A DNA stretch of 64,000 bases from Roseiarcus sp963721905 (GCA_963721905.1 CAVRMF010000025.1:62001-126000), one strand, 5' to 3'; positions 1 to 9,194 are shown, numbered from the stretch's first letter. Translations and numbers: made by a program. Notes: generated from the letters alone by a model not told the origin.

Positions 1-4
1 AGTC

Positions 5-1147
5 ATGGTTTCGAGAGCGGAGCGTGGCCCCGTCGCCGACTGGATGCGGACAGTAGACCGGTGGCTCCTGGGTTCGTTCGGAGCGCTGATGGTGATCGGG
101 CTCGTCATGGCGCTCGCGGCAAGCCCGGCGGTCGCCGAGCGGCTCAATCTGTCGACGTTTCACTTCGTCGACCGGCAAGCTTTGATGCTCATTCCGACAG
201 CCATCCTGATGGTCGCGACGTCGTTTCTTTCTCCGCGTCACGTTCGCCGGGCCGGGCTGCTGCTTTTTGTTCTGTCGCTGGCGCTCATCATTCTCGCGTT
301 GATGTTCGGGGCGGAGGTCAAGGGCGCCCGGCGCTGGATCTTCGGGCTTCAGCCTTCCGAATTCATCAAGCCGGCTTTCGTCGTTCTGGCCGCATGGGCA
401 TTCACCGAAGCGGGCCGAAAGACGCCGACAGCCCTGCTTGCCCGTTTCTTGTCCTTCGTCCTATTGCCCCTGACGATCGTGCCGTTGATCCTCGAGCCCG
501 ACTTTGGACAGACGATGCTGGTGTCGATTGTTTGGACTTCGCTATTCTTCATCGCGGGATTGCACTGGTTCTGGGTGGTCGGCGTTGGAGGGCTCGGCGT
601 CGTCGGCGGTTTCGCCGCCTACAAGCTGTCGCCGCACGTTCATGAGCGCGTCTTGCGTTTTATCGACCCTGATTCGACAGGCGGCATGGTCGACACCTTT
701 CAGGTGGACACGGCCCTCCAGAGCATCTTGGCGGGCGGCTGGCTCGGACGGGGACCAGGCGAGGGCGTCTACAAGCGCATCCTCCCTGACGCGCATACCG
801 ACTTCATCTTCGCCGTGACCGGCGAGGAGTTCGGCATGGTCACCTGCATGGCGCTGATCGCCTTTTTCGGCTTCATCGTCCTGCGCGGACTGTGGCTCGC
901 CTCACGAAACCAGGACCCTTTCTGCCGCTTCGTCGCAGCGGGCATGACGATCATGTTCGGCGTCCAGAGCTGGATCAACATGGCGGTCAATTTGCGCGCC
1001 ATGCCGGCCAAAGGCATGACATTGCCGTTCATATCTTATGGCGGCTCGTCCCTGCTTGCGCTCGGCGTTGGCATGGGTTTTCTCCTCGCCGCGACGCGCA
1101 AGCGTCCGGTCGCGGACTTGCACCATCATCTCGTCGCAGCGGAATGA
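5..1147 (+). CDS. ftsW: FtsW, peptidoglycan polymerase of the divisome (SEDS family)
   Basis: 380-residue polytopic membrane protein of the SEDS family, which polymerises septal peptidoglycan from lipid II with a class B penicillin-binding protein. Family signatures are visible: KGARRW and QPSEFIKPA around residues 107-126, GPGEG near 250, GEEFGM near 272 and SYGGSS near 343, among about ten hydrophobic helices. The length is normal. Its stop overlaps the murG start as ATGA, the translational coupling expected in a division/cell-wall (dcw) cluster. murD would be expected just upstream, outside the window. A RodA paralogue is the alternative, but the murG neighbour argues for FtsW. Confidence 0.95.
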   Translation: MVSRAERGPVADWMRTVDRWLLGSFGALMVIGLVMALAASPAVAERLNLSTFHFVDRQALMLIPTAILMVATSFLSPRHVRRAGLLLFVLSLALIILALMFGAEVKGARRWIFGLQPSEFIKPAFVVLAAWAFTEAGRKTPTALLARFLSFVLLPLTIVPLILEPDFGQTMLVSIVWTSLFFIAGLHWFWVVGVGGLGVVGGFAAYKLSPHVHERVLRFIDPDSTGGMVDTFQVDTALQSILAGGWLGRGPGEGVYKRILPDAHTDFIFAVTGEEFGMVTCMALIAFFGFIVLRGLWLASRNQDPFCRFVAAGMTIMFGVQSWINMAVNLRAMPAKGMTLPFISYGGSSLLALGVGMGFLLAATRKRPVADLHHHLVAAE

Positions 1148-2244
1148 GCGGAACGCGTTGCATTCTGCTGGCCGCTGGCGGAACTGGCGGCCATCTCTTT
1201 CCGGCCGCCGCGCTCGCCGCGGCGTTGGCGCAGCGCGGCGCTGAAGTCGAACTCGCAACCGACGATCGGGCGCAGAAATACGGACAGGACTTTCCCGCTC
1301 GCGCGGTCCATTCGTTTCCCTCCGCGACGACGACGGGCGCCGGCGCCCTGAATAAGGTGAAAGCCGCCGCCACATTGGGCGCTGGCGTCGCCGCCGCGCT
1401 CGTCAAGCTCACCCGCATCAGGCCGCGCGCGGTTGTCGGGTTTGGCGGCTATCCGACCGTTCCCCCGTTGCTGGCGGCCTCGCTCCTCCGGATTCCAAGC
1501 ATCTTGCATGAGCAGAACGCGGTGATGGGCCGCGCCAACCGCTTTTTGAGTTCTCGCGTTTCGATCGTCGCCTGCGGTTTCCCTGAACTGAAAGGCGCGG
1601 ACGCAAAGACAACAGCAAAGACGCGATACACCGGCAATCCGATCCGCCCGGCCGTGGTCGCAGCCGCGGAGGTCCCCTATCCCAATCTCGCCGGAGAGCG
1701 CCTTCGGGTTCTGGTGACAGGTGGGTCCCAGGGGGCGCGCGTGATGGCCGATGTTGTTCCGGAGGCCCTGGCGCTCCTTGCCCCCGACGAGCGCCAATGG
1801 ATCCGTCTGACGCAGCAAGCCCGCGGCGAAGACAAAGCGCGGGTCGCGGCCGCCTGCGCCCGCATGAGCTTTCCGGTTGAAGTGGCGGAGTTTTTTCCAG
1901 ATCTGCCGGCTCGGATCGCGGCCGCGCATCTGGTGATAGGCCGCGCTGGGGCGTCGACAGTATCCGAACTTGCCGCCATCGGACGTCCCTCGGTGCTGGT
2001 TCCGTTCCCGCATGCGCTGGATCAGGACCAGGCGGCCAATGCGGCGGCGCTCGCTGCCTCCGGCGGCGCGATCGTCGTGCCGCAAACCGAGTTCACCCCG
2101 GCCCGGTTGGCGACAATCCTCCGGGACGCGCTCGCTTCTCCGGCGAGGCTCGCCGGATCCGCGAAGGCCGCGAAGACAGCGGGAGTTTTGGACGCCGCAG
2201 ACCGACTTGCCGATCTGGTATTAAAGGTTGCGCGAGCAGCATAG
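1144..2244 (+). CDS. murG: MurG, UDP-GlcNAc:lipid I N-acetylglucosaminyltransferase
   Basis: 366-residue peripheral membrane GT28 glycosyltransferase that adds GlcNAc to lipid I to make lipid II, the substrate used by FtsW. The N-terminal glycine loop GGTGGH is at residues 12-17, HEQN near 124, GGSQGAR near 189, and the UDP-GlcNAc-binding GRAGASTVSEL near 270 with PHALDQDQ after it. The ATG at 1144 is chosen because it overlaps the ftsW stop by four bases and places the GGTGGH loop at its usual distance from the N-terminus. The reading frame is open further upstream, but that part is antisense-like. murC does not follow, so the dcw cluster is interrupted here. Confidence 0.96.
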   Translation: MSGTRCILLAAGGTGGHLFPAAALAAALAQRGAEVELATDDRAQKYGQDFPARAVHSFPSATTTGAGALNKVKAAATLGAGVAAALVKLTRIRPRAVVGFGGYPTVPPLLAASLLRIPSILHEQNAVMGRANRFLSSRVSIVACGFPELKGADAKTTAKTRYTGNPIRPAVVAAAEVPYPNLAGERLRVLVTGGSQGARVMADVVPEALALLAPDERQWIRLTQQARGEDKARVAAACARMSFPVEVAEFFPDLPARIAAAHLVIGRAGASTVSELAAIGRPSVLVPFPHALDQDQAANAAALAASGGAIVVPQTEFTPARLATILRDALASPARLAGSAKAAKTAGVLDAADRLADLVLKVARAA

Positions 2245-2586
2245 GTCGCTGGTGCCATTTCGGGGCGCGAATTCCATGATTTCAAAGGCTTGCGGCACCT
2301 TTTCGGGCCGAGGCGGCCCGATCGAAATAATCCCGCGAGCAACGAATTGGGTCGGGCTTCAGAGCTACGCGGGGTTTCCCGGCGCGTGCATTGCCCGCAT
2401 CGGTCGCACCATCCGGCGCCGTCTCGGCGCGCCGCCAGATTTGTCCTCCTTGTGACAGACCAGAAGAGCTAACCACGGGTCAGTCCAGTTGTCAAGAAAT
2501 TGTCGGTTTTTTAGAAAAGTCTCAACTGGCCAGCGTACTCCGCAGTAACGAGGAACGAACGCCGCGCCAAAGCGTTCGAGGAAGCT
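2245..2586. other. Intergenic gap after murG
   Basis: 342 bases without a convincing gene; short frames on both strands have no recognisable product or ribosome-binding site. It contains a short inverted repeat, CCAGTTG at 2485-2491 with CAACTGG at 2523-2529, around a T-rich core. This could be a weak terminator or a protein site, but nothing decides. The last bases (AGGAAG just before 2587) are the ribosome-binding site of the next gene. Confidence 0.5.
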
Positions 2587-3315
2587 ATGCGCCAAGTGAA
2601 ATACCGCTCCTACACGCCGGGTCTTGATCTGCGGCGCACCAAGCTCGAGATTCCCGGCTGGGGCGGTCAGCGCGAGCCGCGCAAGGACGGGTCGATGGAG
2701 CAGGCGTGGCATTGTCTGCCCTTCTCCGAAGGGGCGCGCTACGGCATCGAACTCTTCTACCCTCACCTGAACGAATTCCGCGTCTCCGTCGCGGGCGGGA
2801 AACTCGCGTTGGAGGGCGACTTCGGTCCGAGGCCCGAGGGGCAAGGGGGCGAGTGGCCGCCATTCAGGACGTTCGGCGACCTCTACTACACCTACCAGGT
2901 CTCGCTGGATCTCAAGGTTGAAGAGGGGTTCGCAATCCGGACCGAGCCGCATCCGCGGTTCTTCACCGATCCGACCAATACGACGCCAATCGCCGTGCCG
3001 GCGCTCATCCGGCGATGGTGGCCGATGGTCTACTTCCTGGTGTTCAAATCGCCACCCGAGGGAGCGACACACATATTCCGGCCTGGCGAGCCCTTCGCCC
3101 AAATTTTGATCCTGCCGGAAGAAGCCGAGTTCGACCTCGTTCCAATGTCTGAAGAGGAGGCGGCCGAACGCGAACTGCAATCGCGGCGCATTTTCGAAAG
3201 CCGCAGCACCCTTTCCGCCGAAACCGAATGGACGTCGGCGACCAACACGGTTTTTGACGGCACCTACCGCCACATTCTCGGCGCGGCTACCGAGAAGGCG
3301 AAACGGCGGCGCTGA
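2587..3315 (+). CDS. Hypothetical cytoplasmic protein, possibly DUF6065-like
   Basis: 242 residues with no signal peptide or membrane helix. It is rich in Trp, Pro and aromatic residues (for example PGWGGQ, WPPFRTFGDLYYTYQ, RRWWPMVYFLVFKSPP), with a charged Lys/Arg C-terminus. It resembles from memory a conserved unknown family (DUF6065), but I cannot confirm this. A good ribosome-binding site (AGGAAG) precedes the ATG. A strong GC hairpin follows, shared with the convergent His-rich gene, so it is probably monocistronic. No function is proposed. Confidence 0.75.
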   Translation: MRQVKYRSYTPGLDLRRTKLEIPGWGGQREPRKDGSMEQAWHCLPFSEGARYGIELFYPHLNEFRVSVAGGKLALEGDFGPRPEGQGGEWPPFRTFGDLYYTYQVSLDLKVEEGFAIRTEPHPRFFTDPTNTTPIAVPALIRRWWPMVYFLVFKSPPEGATHIFRPGEPFAQILILPEEAEFDLVPMSEEEAAERELQSRRIFESRSTLSAETEWTSATNTVFDGTYRHILGAATEKAKRRR

Positions 3316-3339
3316 TCCACCTCAAAACGAGGCGCGAGA

Positions 3340-3365
3340 GCCCGGCGCCGTCACCAGCGCCGGGC
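3340..3365. terminator. GC hairpin between convergent genes
   Basis: Perfect 9-bp stem GCCCGGCGC / GCGCCGGGC with an 8-base loop, placed 25 bases after the stop of the upstream plus-strand gene and 6 bases past the stop of the minus-strand His-rich gene. It can fold on either transcript and is likely a shared bidirectional terminator, although no T-run follows on either strand. Confidence 0.55.
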
Positions 3366-3371
3366 CGGTCG

Positions 3372-3674
3372 TCAGTAGTAGTGGTGGTGATGGTGGTGAT
3401 AGTGGTGATGATGATAATGGTGATGGTGATAGTGGTGATGATGGTGGTGGTGATGATGATAGTACTGTGCCAGTCGGACTGGATGCTCATCGGCCGCAGC
3501 GTCCGACGCCGCGCGCAGGTTGTCCGCATTGAGAAGTTCAACCGCGTTCGGAATTGGGTCCAGGAGCTCGGCGAACGAACTTGCGGGTCCCACCCCAGCG
3601 GGCGCGGCCTGAGCGCCGCCCATCAAAGCTAGCGCAGAGGCGCCGCTCAACAATCCGATGATAGTTTTGTCCAT
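3372..3674 (-). CDS. Exported protein with poly-histidine C-terminal tail
   Basis: 100 residues from the ATG at 3674, preceded by AGAAGGGA; an upstream in-frame TTG at 3695 is less likely. An N-terminal signal peptide (short basic start, hydrophobic stretch LLSGASALALMGG, then AQA-A as cleavage site) implies export. A middle of about 45 residues precedes a tail of roughly 27 residues made almost only of His with a few Tyr, in blocks of 4-9 His. Such tails bind Ni, Co, Zn or Cu in known metallochaperones and storage proteins, so periplasmic metal binding is a reasonable inference. No metal gene is adjacent. On the plus strand the tail appears as a GGTGAT microsatellite-like tract. Confidence 0.75.
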   Translation of the reverse strand: MDKTIIGLLSGASALALMGGAQAAPAGVGPASSFAELLDPIPNAVELLNADNLRAASDAAADEHPVRLAQYYHHHHHHHHHYHHHHYHHHHYHHHHHHYY

Positions 3675-3941
3675 GGCATGTCCCTTCTTAGGCAACGATG
3701 AAGCAACCTGTAGAACGAAATGGAGCGAAAACGGTTCCAGTCGCGGCGCCAGACGCTCATTCTGTAGGCGGCGGGTTGAGGCCGGCTGCTGGTAGCGGTC
3801 GAGGCCCGAGACGGTAACGTAGTCCGAAAAACCGGAATTTTCTTGCCAGACGGGGGCCCATGGTCTCCTTTTTCATGTGGGCCGGCGATAACGGCGAAAG
3901 CCTGATTCCTTTGCGGCGGCCCTGCCCTTTGGGGGATCGGC

Positions 3942-4859
3942 TCACGCCTCGGAAGCTCCGGTGGTTTTTCCTTTGACGTAGTCAGAGAGGCCTTCGGCCA
4001 GCCAGTCGAACAGCAGCCGCACGCGCGGCGTGGATTTCAGATCGCGATGCATCACAAGCCAGACCTCAAGCGTCATCTGGAATACGCCGGGCAGAATCGG
4101 GACGAGATCCTTCGAACGCCGGGCGACGCCTTCCTGACAACCGCCGATGCCGACCCCGGCGCGAAGCGCTGCGAGCTGGGCCAGGTCGCTGTCGCAGCGA
4201 AAGCCGAAGTCCGCCCGCGAGAGTTCCTTTGCAATCGCGCCTGCCGAGCGGAAGGTTCGACTGTCGCGATCGTAGCCGATCACGCAATGATGCGGGAGAT
4301 CCGCAAGCGAGCGCGGCGAGCCGAAGCGGTCGCAATAGTCGCGTCGGGCGTAAAGACCGATGCGCGCTGCGCCGATACGGCGCGCGACAAGTCCGTTCTG
4401 GGTCGGGCGAACCATGCGGACGGCGATGTCGGCGTCGCCGCGCGCGAGGTCCTCGTTGCGATTGGTGACAGCGAGCTCGATCGCAACGCCCGGGTGCCTC
4501 GCGTGAAAGCCGGCGAATATCGAAGGGAGCACCTCGCATCCGACGATCTCGCTCGCCGTCACGCGAACCACGCCTCGGTCAAGCGCGGCTTCGGATGACG
4601 CGGAGCGCGACAGGGCCGCAGCTTCGGCCGCCATCGCTTCGCCGTGCGGGGCAAGCGCGATCGCGGCCGAGGTCGGAGTAAGGCCGCGCGGCGAGCGCGT
4701 GAAAAGCGTCACGCCGAGCGCCGCTTCGAGCGCGTCGACACGACGTCCGACCGTGGGCTGGGTGAGGCCAAGCCGTCGCGCCGCGGCGGAAAGGCTCCCG
4801 TCCCGCACCACCTCGAAGAAGGTGCGCAGTTCGTCCCATGACGGTTCGCGCCTTGCCAT
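3942..4859 (-). CDS. LysR-family transcriptional regulator
   Basis: 305 residues, normal LysR length. The N-terminal winged helix-turn-helix is clear (residues about 8-66: FFEVVRDGSLSAAARRLG, then TQPTVGRRVDALEAALG), followed by a periplasmic-binding-like effector domain to the end. It is transcribed away from the DUF4260 gene and shares a 113-base divergent promoter region with it, the usual arrangement for a LysR regulator controlling its neighbour. The effector is unknown. Confidence 0.93.
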   Translation of the reverse strand: MARREPSWDELRTFFEVVRDGSLSAAARRLGLTQPTVGRRVDALEAALGVTLFTRSPRGLTPTSAAIALAPHGEAMAAEAAALSRSASSEAALDRGVVRVTASEIVGCEVLPSIFAGFHARHPGVAIELAVTNRNEDLARGDADIAVRMVRPTQNGLVARRIGAARIGLYARRDYCDRFGSPRSLADLPHHCVIGYDRDSRTFRSAGAIAKELSRADFGFRCDSDLAQLAALRAGVGIGGCQEGVARRSKDLVPILPGVFQMTLEVWLVMHRDLKSTPRVRLLFDWLAEGLSDYVKGKTTGASEA

Positions 4860-4871
4860 ACGAAAACGTAT
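4858..4871. promoter_or_regulatory. Candidate LysR operator, palindrome at the regulator's own start
   Basis: Perfect palindrome ATACG-AAAA-CGTAT overlapping the first two bases of the LysR start codon and lying in the divergent region with the 4973 gene. Short AT-ended palindromes of this form are typical LysR sites. The position suggests autorepression, unless the true start is further downstream. Confidence 0.4.
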
Positions 4872-4972
4872 AGCAAGTGAAAGATAATATGCAATTCCGT
4901 GGAGGCCGCTGTGGCCTTAGGTTTACGTCCGACAAAACAGCGCCCGCGCCATTGTGGGACGAGGGAGTTTCA

Positions 4973-5401
4973 ATGACTGCAACAGTTCTCGGTTTCGATG
5001 CCGGCGCCCGAGCGCCCTTAGGTTTCGCATCAGGCCCGGTGCGCGCGACCCTGCGACTCGAAGGCGCCGCTGCGTTTGCGACAGCGGCGGGGCTCTACCT
5101 CCACGCGAGCTTTTCGTGGACTCTGTTCGCGCTCCTGTTTCTCGCCCCGGACCTCTCGATGCTCGGCTATCTGATCGGGCCGCGCGCCGGGGCCGCAGCT
5201 TACAACGTGGCGCACACGACTGCGCTGGCGCTGCCGCTCGCCCTGGCGGGCGTGCTCGCCGGAGAGCCGACGGTCCTGGCGGTCGCGCTGATCTGGATCG
5301 CCCATATCGGCTTCGATCGCGCCCTCGGCTACGGCCTCAAATATCCGAGCGGATTCGGCGACACTCATCTCGGCCGGATGGGGCGCGGGCGAAGCCCGTG
5401 A
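4973..5401 (+). CDS. DUF4260 family membrane protein
   Basis: 142 residues. An N-terminal segment of about 30 residues precedes three to four hydrophobic helices: FSWTLFALLFLAPDLSMLGYL, an ALPLALAGVLAG helix and a VLAVALIWIAHIGFDR helix. The tail GYGLKYPSGFGDTHLGRMG is the signature I associate with DUF4260. The ATG at 4973 is preferred to one at 4877 because GAGGGAG lies just upstream and the extra N-terminus has no family look. Biochemical role unknown. It is divergent from a LysR gene and nine bases upstream of an MBL-fold hydrolase, so the two are probably co-transcribed. Confidence 0.82.
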   Translation: MTATVLGFDAGARAPLGFASGPVRATLRLEGAAAFATAAGLYLHASFSWTLFALLFLAPDLSMLGYLIGPRAGAAAYNVAHTTALALPLALAGVLAGEPTVLAVALIWIAHIGFDRALGYGLKYPSGFGDTHLGRMGRGRSP

Positions 5402-5410
5402 CTCGCTGAG

Positions 5411-6247
5411 ATGGTCATGCGCATTCATGCGATTCAGACCGGCCGGGTGCAGATCAAGGCGAGCCAAATCGTTGGCAAGGGTCACGGTCTTGCGCGGCGA
5501 CTGGCGCCGCTCACGGATACGGCGTGGTCGGCATGGCTGCCGACCACGGCGTATGCGATCGAGCATCGCGACGGCGTGGTCCTCGTCGACGCCGGCGCCT
5601 CGGCTGGCCTCAAGCGACTCCCGCGCTGGCATCCGTATTTCCGCTTAGCAGTGCGCTTCGACATCGAGCCGGATGACGAAGCCGGGCCTCAGTTGCGGGC
5701 GATCGGAATCGGGCCCGCCGACGTCAAGCGGGTGGTCCTGACCCACATGCACATCGATCACGACGGCGGTCTCGCCGCGTTCCCCAATAGCGAGATTCTG
5801 GTGAGTCCAGGCGAGCTGGCGATTGCGTCAGGGATCGCGGGGCGGCTGCGCGGCTATCTCCCGGAGCGCTGGCCGAAAAGCTTTGATCCGAAACCGCTTG
5901 TGCTCGACAACGTCGCTTTCGGACCCTTCGCGCGTTCGCGATGGTTGACGGCGGACGGGACCATCGTCGCCGTCGCCACGCCCGGCCATACCCGCGACCA
6001 TCTGTCCGTCATCGTTGGCGACGGAGACCAGGCTGTCTTCATCGCCGGCGACGCCTCTTACAGTGAGGCGACTATGCTGTCGGGAACGATCGACGGCGTC
6101 AGCGCCGACGAAAGCGTGGCGTCGGCCACGCTAAGCGCGATCCGGGCCTTTGCGACGGCGAGGCCGACGATTTACCTGCCCGCGCATGATCCGGACGCGG
6201 CTCGCCGGCTTGCGGACCGGCGGACCACGAACCCGGCCGCCACCTAA
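5411..6247 (+). CDS. MBL-fold metallo-hydrolase, N-acyl-homoserine-lactonase-like
   Basis: 278-residue metallo-beta-lactamase-fold protein. The zinc motif THMHIDHDGG is at residues 111-120, the third-histidine motif GHTRDH near 195 and the bridging aspartate in IAGDASYSE near 213. This layout fits the lactonase-like branch (AHL lactonase relatives); the actual substrate cannot be told. No signal peptide, so cytoplasmic. It follows the DUF4260 gene by nine bases, and its last four bases overlap the end of the convergent MFS gene. Confidence 0.88.
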   Translation: MVMRIHAIQTGRVQIKASQIVGKGHGLARRLAPLTDTAWSAWLPTTAYAIEHRDGVVLVDAGASAGLKRLPRWHPYFRLAVRFDIEPDDEAGPQLRAIGIGPADVKRVVLTHMHIDHDGGLAAFPNSEILVSPGELAIASGIAGRLRGYLPERWPKSFDPKPLVLDNVAFGPFARSRWLTADGTIVAVATPGHTRDHLSVIVGDGDQAVFIAGDASYSEATMLSGTIDGVSADESVASATLSAIRAFATARPTIYLPAHDPDAARRLADRRTTNPAAT

Positions 6248-7806
6248 TCCATCACTGCATGTGCCGCTTGCGCGGCAGGCGCCGGCGCAGCCTTGGGCGA
6301 GCGGATCAGCGCCAGCAGCGGGAACGCGCAGAGCGAGACAAGAGTCATCAGCAGGAAGTCGTTCGAATAGGCCATCGCGGCGGCTTGCTGGGTGACCATC
6401 TGCTCGAGCATTTCGAGATTGGGCAATCCCATGCCCGACAACATGCCGGCGTTCGGCATGTGCATGGCGTCGCTGAACGGCGTGACGTGCTCGACCAGCT
6501 GGCTATGATATTCGGTGATCATGCTCGTCAGCTGGGCGATGACGACCGAGATGCCGACCGCCGATCCGATGTTGCGGATTAATGTCCAGAGCGCCGCGCC
6601 TTCAGTCCGCAACTCGCCGGGCAGGCTGGCGAAGGCGATCGTGTTCAAGGGAACGAACACGAAGCCGAGCCCGAACCCTTGCGCCACGGAGTTGATCGCG
6701 ATCGTCTGCGCCGACACGTCGAGCGACCAGCCGACCATCATCCACAGCGATCCTGTCGCAAGAACGAGACCGATGAAGATCAAAAGCCGGGGATCGACCT
6801 TGCCGCTGAGTCGCCCGACCAGGAACATGGCGACGAACGTTCCGATACCGCGTGTGCCGAGCAAGTAGCCGCTCGACAACACGGGATAGCCGAGCAGGTT
6901 TTGAATGAACGGCGTGACCAGGGCCATGGTCGCGAGCAGGATGATCCCGATCAGGAACATGAAGACGAGCGCGATCGAAAAATTCCAGTCGCGGAAGATG
7001 CGCACGGTGATGAAGGGCCGCTTCGACGTGAAGCAGTCGGCGAGAAAGAAGTAGAAACCGACGATCGCGAGGATCGCCTCGACCACGATCTCGGTCGATT
7101 CGAACCAGCCCAGCTGCTCGCCGCGATCCAGCATCATCTGCAGGGAGCCGATGCCGAGCGACAGGCTGAGAAATCCGAACCATGAGAACGGCACGTCGCG
7201 CTTGATCGGCGTCTCGCTCATGAACACCCAGAGGCCAAAGGTCGTCAGGATGCCGAACGGCAGGTTGACGAAAAACACCCAGCGCCAGGAATAGGAGTCG
7301 GTCAGCCAGCCGCCGAGCGTCGGGCCCATGATCGGGCCAAGCATCACGCCCATGCCCCAGATCGCCATCGCCGAACCGCGTCTGGCTGGCGGAAAGATAT
7401 CGAGCATCACCGCCTGGGAGAGCGGCACCAGCGCCGCGCCGAACACCCCCTGCAAGAGCCGGTAGGCCACCATCTGCTCGATTGAGAGCGCAATCCCGCA
7501 CAGCATCGAGGCGACGGTGAACCCGGCGGTGCAGACGATGAACAGCTTCTTGCGCCCGAACCGGGTTGCCATCCAGCCGAGCGGCGAGGTCATGATCGCG
7601 GCGGCGACGATGTAAGAAGTCAGAACCCAGTTGATCTGGTCCTGCGTCGTCGACAGCGAGCCTTGCATATAGGGCAGCGCGACGTTCGCGATCGTCGTGT
7701 CGAGCGCCTGCATGATCGTCGCCATCATGATGCAGACGGTCAAGAGCCATCTCAGCGCCGGCGAGATGGTCTCGTAGATCGGCGGGGCGGGGACGGCCGC
7801 ATTCAT
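6244..7806 (-). CDS. emrB: DHA2-family multidrug MFS transporter (EmrB-type)
   Basis: 520 residues with 14 predicted helices, the inner-membrane pump of a tripartite drug efflux system. Family marks include the helix-1 sequence QALDTTIANVALPYMQGSL and the loop GWMATRFGRKKLF. The ATG at 7806 overlaps the emrA stop (ATGA); an upstream in-frame start at 7860 would lie inside emrA and is rejected. With emrA it forms the classical EmrAB pair, presumably opened to the outside by a separately encoded TolC-like channel. Confidence 0.93.
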   Translation of the reverse strand: MNAAVPAPPIYETISPALRWLLTVCIMMATIMQALDTTIANVALPYMQGSLSTTQDQINWVLTSYIVAAAIMTSPLGWMATRFGRKKLFIVCTAGFTVASMLCGIALSIEQMVAYRLLQGVFGAALVPLSQAVMLDIFPPARRGSAMAIWGMGVMLGPIMGPTLGGWLTDSYSWRWVFFVNLPFGILTTFGLWVFMSETPIKRDVPFSWFGFLSLSLGIGSLQMMLDRGEQLGWFESTEIVVEAILAIVGFYFFLADCFTSKRPFITVRIFRDWNFSIALVFMFLIGIILLATMALVTPFIQNLLGYPVLSSGYLLGTRGIGTFVAMFLVGRLSGKVDPRLLIFIGLVLATGSLWMMVGWSLDVSAQTIAINSVAQGFGLGFVFVPLNTIAFASLPGELRTEGAALWTLIRNIGSAVGISVVIAQLTSMITEYHSQLVEHVTPFSDAMHMPNAGMLSGMGLPNLEMLEQMVTQQAAAMAYSNDFLLMTLVSLCAFPLLALIRSPKAAPAPAAQAAHAVMD

Positions 7807-9194
7807 CTGATGACGGCCGACCTCGCGCCCAGGAGGGTGTCGACGTAACCGACGGCCCACTGCTTGAGCCCTTCAAGCGTGCCCGCAAGCGTGCGCACAC
7901 GGCCGGTGTCGATCGTCAGATAGGCGCTCATGCCCGCTCTCAAGCCCGTCGTGTCCTCGTGCGGATCGAAGCAAAAACGCAGCGGCACTCGTTGGACGAC
8001 CTTGACCCAGTTGCCGGTCGCATTCTGCGCGGGCAGGATCGCGAACTGCGCGCCCGTACCCGGCGCGATCGAGCAGATCGAGCCCTTCCACTCGCGGTCC
8101 GGGAACGTGTCGACGCTCACCCGCGCCGGCAGGCCGGCATGGACGAAGGTCAAATCCGATTCCTTCGGATTGGCGTCGACCCAGAGGCCGGTGTTGGCGA
8201 CGATCGCGAACACCGGCTGGCCCGCCGCCGCCACACGTCCAACCTGGATCTCGGGCACTTGCGTCGCAACGCCGTCAATCGGCGCGAGGACCTTGGTGTT
8301 GCGCAGATTGCGTTCGGCGTCCTCAAGGCCGGCCTTGGCCTGCATGTAATCGGGGAAGTTGTCGATCGACGCTTCGGGGCCGCCGCCGAGCTTCACCGTC
8401 ACCGTCGCCTGCTGTTGGCGCACGAATTCGAGGATCTGCTTGGCCTGGATGAGATTGCCCATCGAGGTGTCGCGATCAGCGGTGGTTCCCGTGCCGTGCA
8501 CCGCGAGGCCGTTCTTCCGATCGAAGTCGGTCTGCCGCACGGCCACGGCGTCCTCGCCCATTTTGATCTGCTCGGCGTTGCTGATGTACGAGGACTTCAG
8601 ATTGGCGAATTCGACCTTGGCCGCCTCGACGCGGCCTTTGGCGAGCGCGAGCGCGATCTCATACGGCTGCGGATCGATGTCGAACAGCGGATCGCCGACC
8701 TCGACCTTTTGCCCCTCGACGACATGAACGGCGACGATCGCGCCCGTGACCTGCGGCGTGATGAGCGACTTGTCGGCGCCTACATAGGCGTTGTCGGTCG
8801 AGACATAGCGCCCGCTATGCAGCCACCAGACAAAGCCGAGCGCCAGCGCGACTAGGGGAATGACGAAGAGCACGACGGTGCGCGTCGGCCCGGACCGCTT
8901 GCGTTTGACGACGATGGGCGGGGCGGCCGGGGCCGATGCCGGGGGAGGCGCAGCCGGCGGCGCGACAGGTTGGGGTCCGGGACCTGGCGCGGGCCGTGCC
9001 GGGGTGAACTGGACAGTTTGCGCCGACGCCGGCTGGTGCGCGGCAGGCGTTAGCGGCACAACGCCGTGTGCAGCGGGCTGCTGCGCAGTCGGCTGGTTCG
9101 CCTTGGCGGGCGCAAACGGCAGCGGCAGCGGCGCGGCCGGCGGAACGTCCTGAGACGCGGCGTCGCGGGCGGCGGCCGGCTTCGATGTGGTCAC
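7803..9194 (-). CDS. emrA: HlyD/EmrA-family membrane fusion protein
   Basis: 463 residues starting with GTG, which overlaps the marR stop (GTGA). A Pro/Ala-rich cytoplasmic leader of about 100 residues, unusually long, precedes one transmembrane helix (about 108-128). Then follow the EmrA hallmark YVSTDNAYVGAD, a biotinyl-lipoyl-like half (VVEGQKVEVGDPLFDIDP), an alpha-helical hairpin and the second beta-barrel half. It is the periplasmic adaptor of the EmrAB system. The low-complexity leader is the odd part; the C-terminal 360 residues are ordinary. Confidence 0.92.
   Translation of the reverse strand: MTTSKPAAARDAASQDVPPAAPLPLPFAPAKANQPTAQQPAAHGVVPLTPAAHQPASAQTVQFTPARPAPGPGPQPVAPPAAPPPASAPAAPPIVVKRKRSGPTRTVVLFVIPLVALALGFVWWLHSGRYVSTDNAYVGADKSLITPQVTGAIVAVHVVEGQKVEVGDPLFDIDPQPYEIALALAKGRVEAAKVEFANLKSSYISNAEQIKMGEDAVAVRQTDFDRKNGLAVHGTGTTADRDTSMGNLIQAKQILEFVRQQQATVTVKLGGGPEASIDNFPDYMQAKAGLEDAERNLRNTKVLAPIDGVATQVPEIQVGRVAAAGQPVFAIVANTGLWVDANPKESDLTFVHAGLPARVSVDTFPDREWKGSICSIAPGTGAQFAILPAQNATGNWVKVVQRVPLRFCFDPHEDTTGLRAGMSAYLTIDTGRVRTLAGTLEGLKQWAVGYVDTLLGARSAVIR

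Noticed and set aside
3381..3632. Met/Val-rich plus-strand frame across the GGTGAT tract
   Set aside because: Antisense of the poly-His codons; the minus-strand gene has a signal peptide and a ribosome-binding site.
6602..7900. 432-codon minus-strand frame inside emrB
   Set aside because: Alternate frame of the transporter with Arg-rich composition; the transporter frame has the family motifs.
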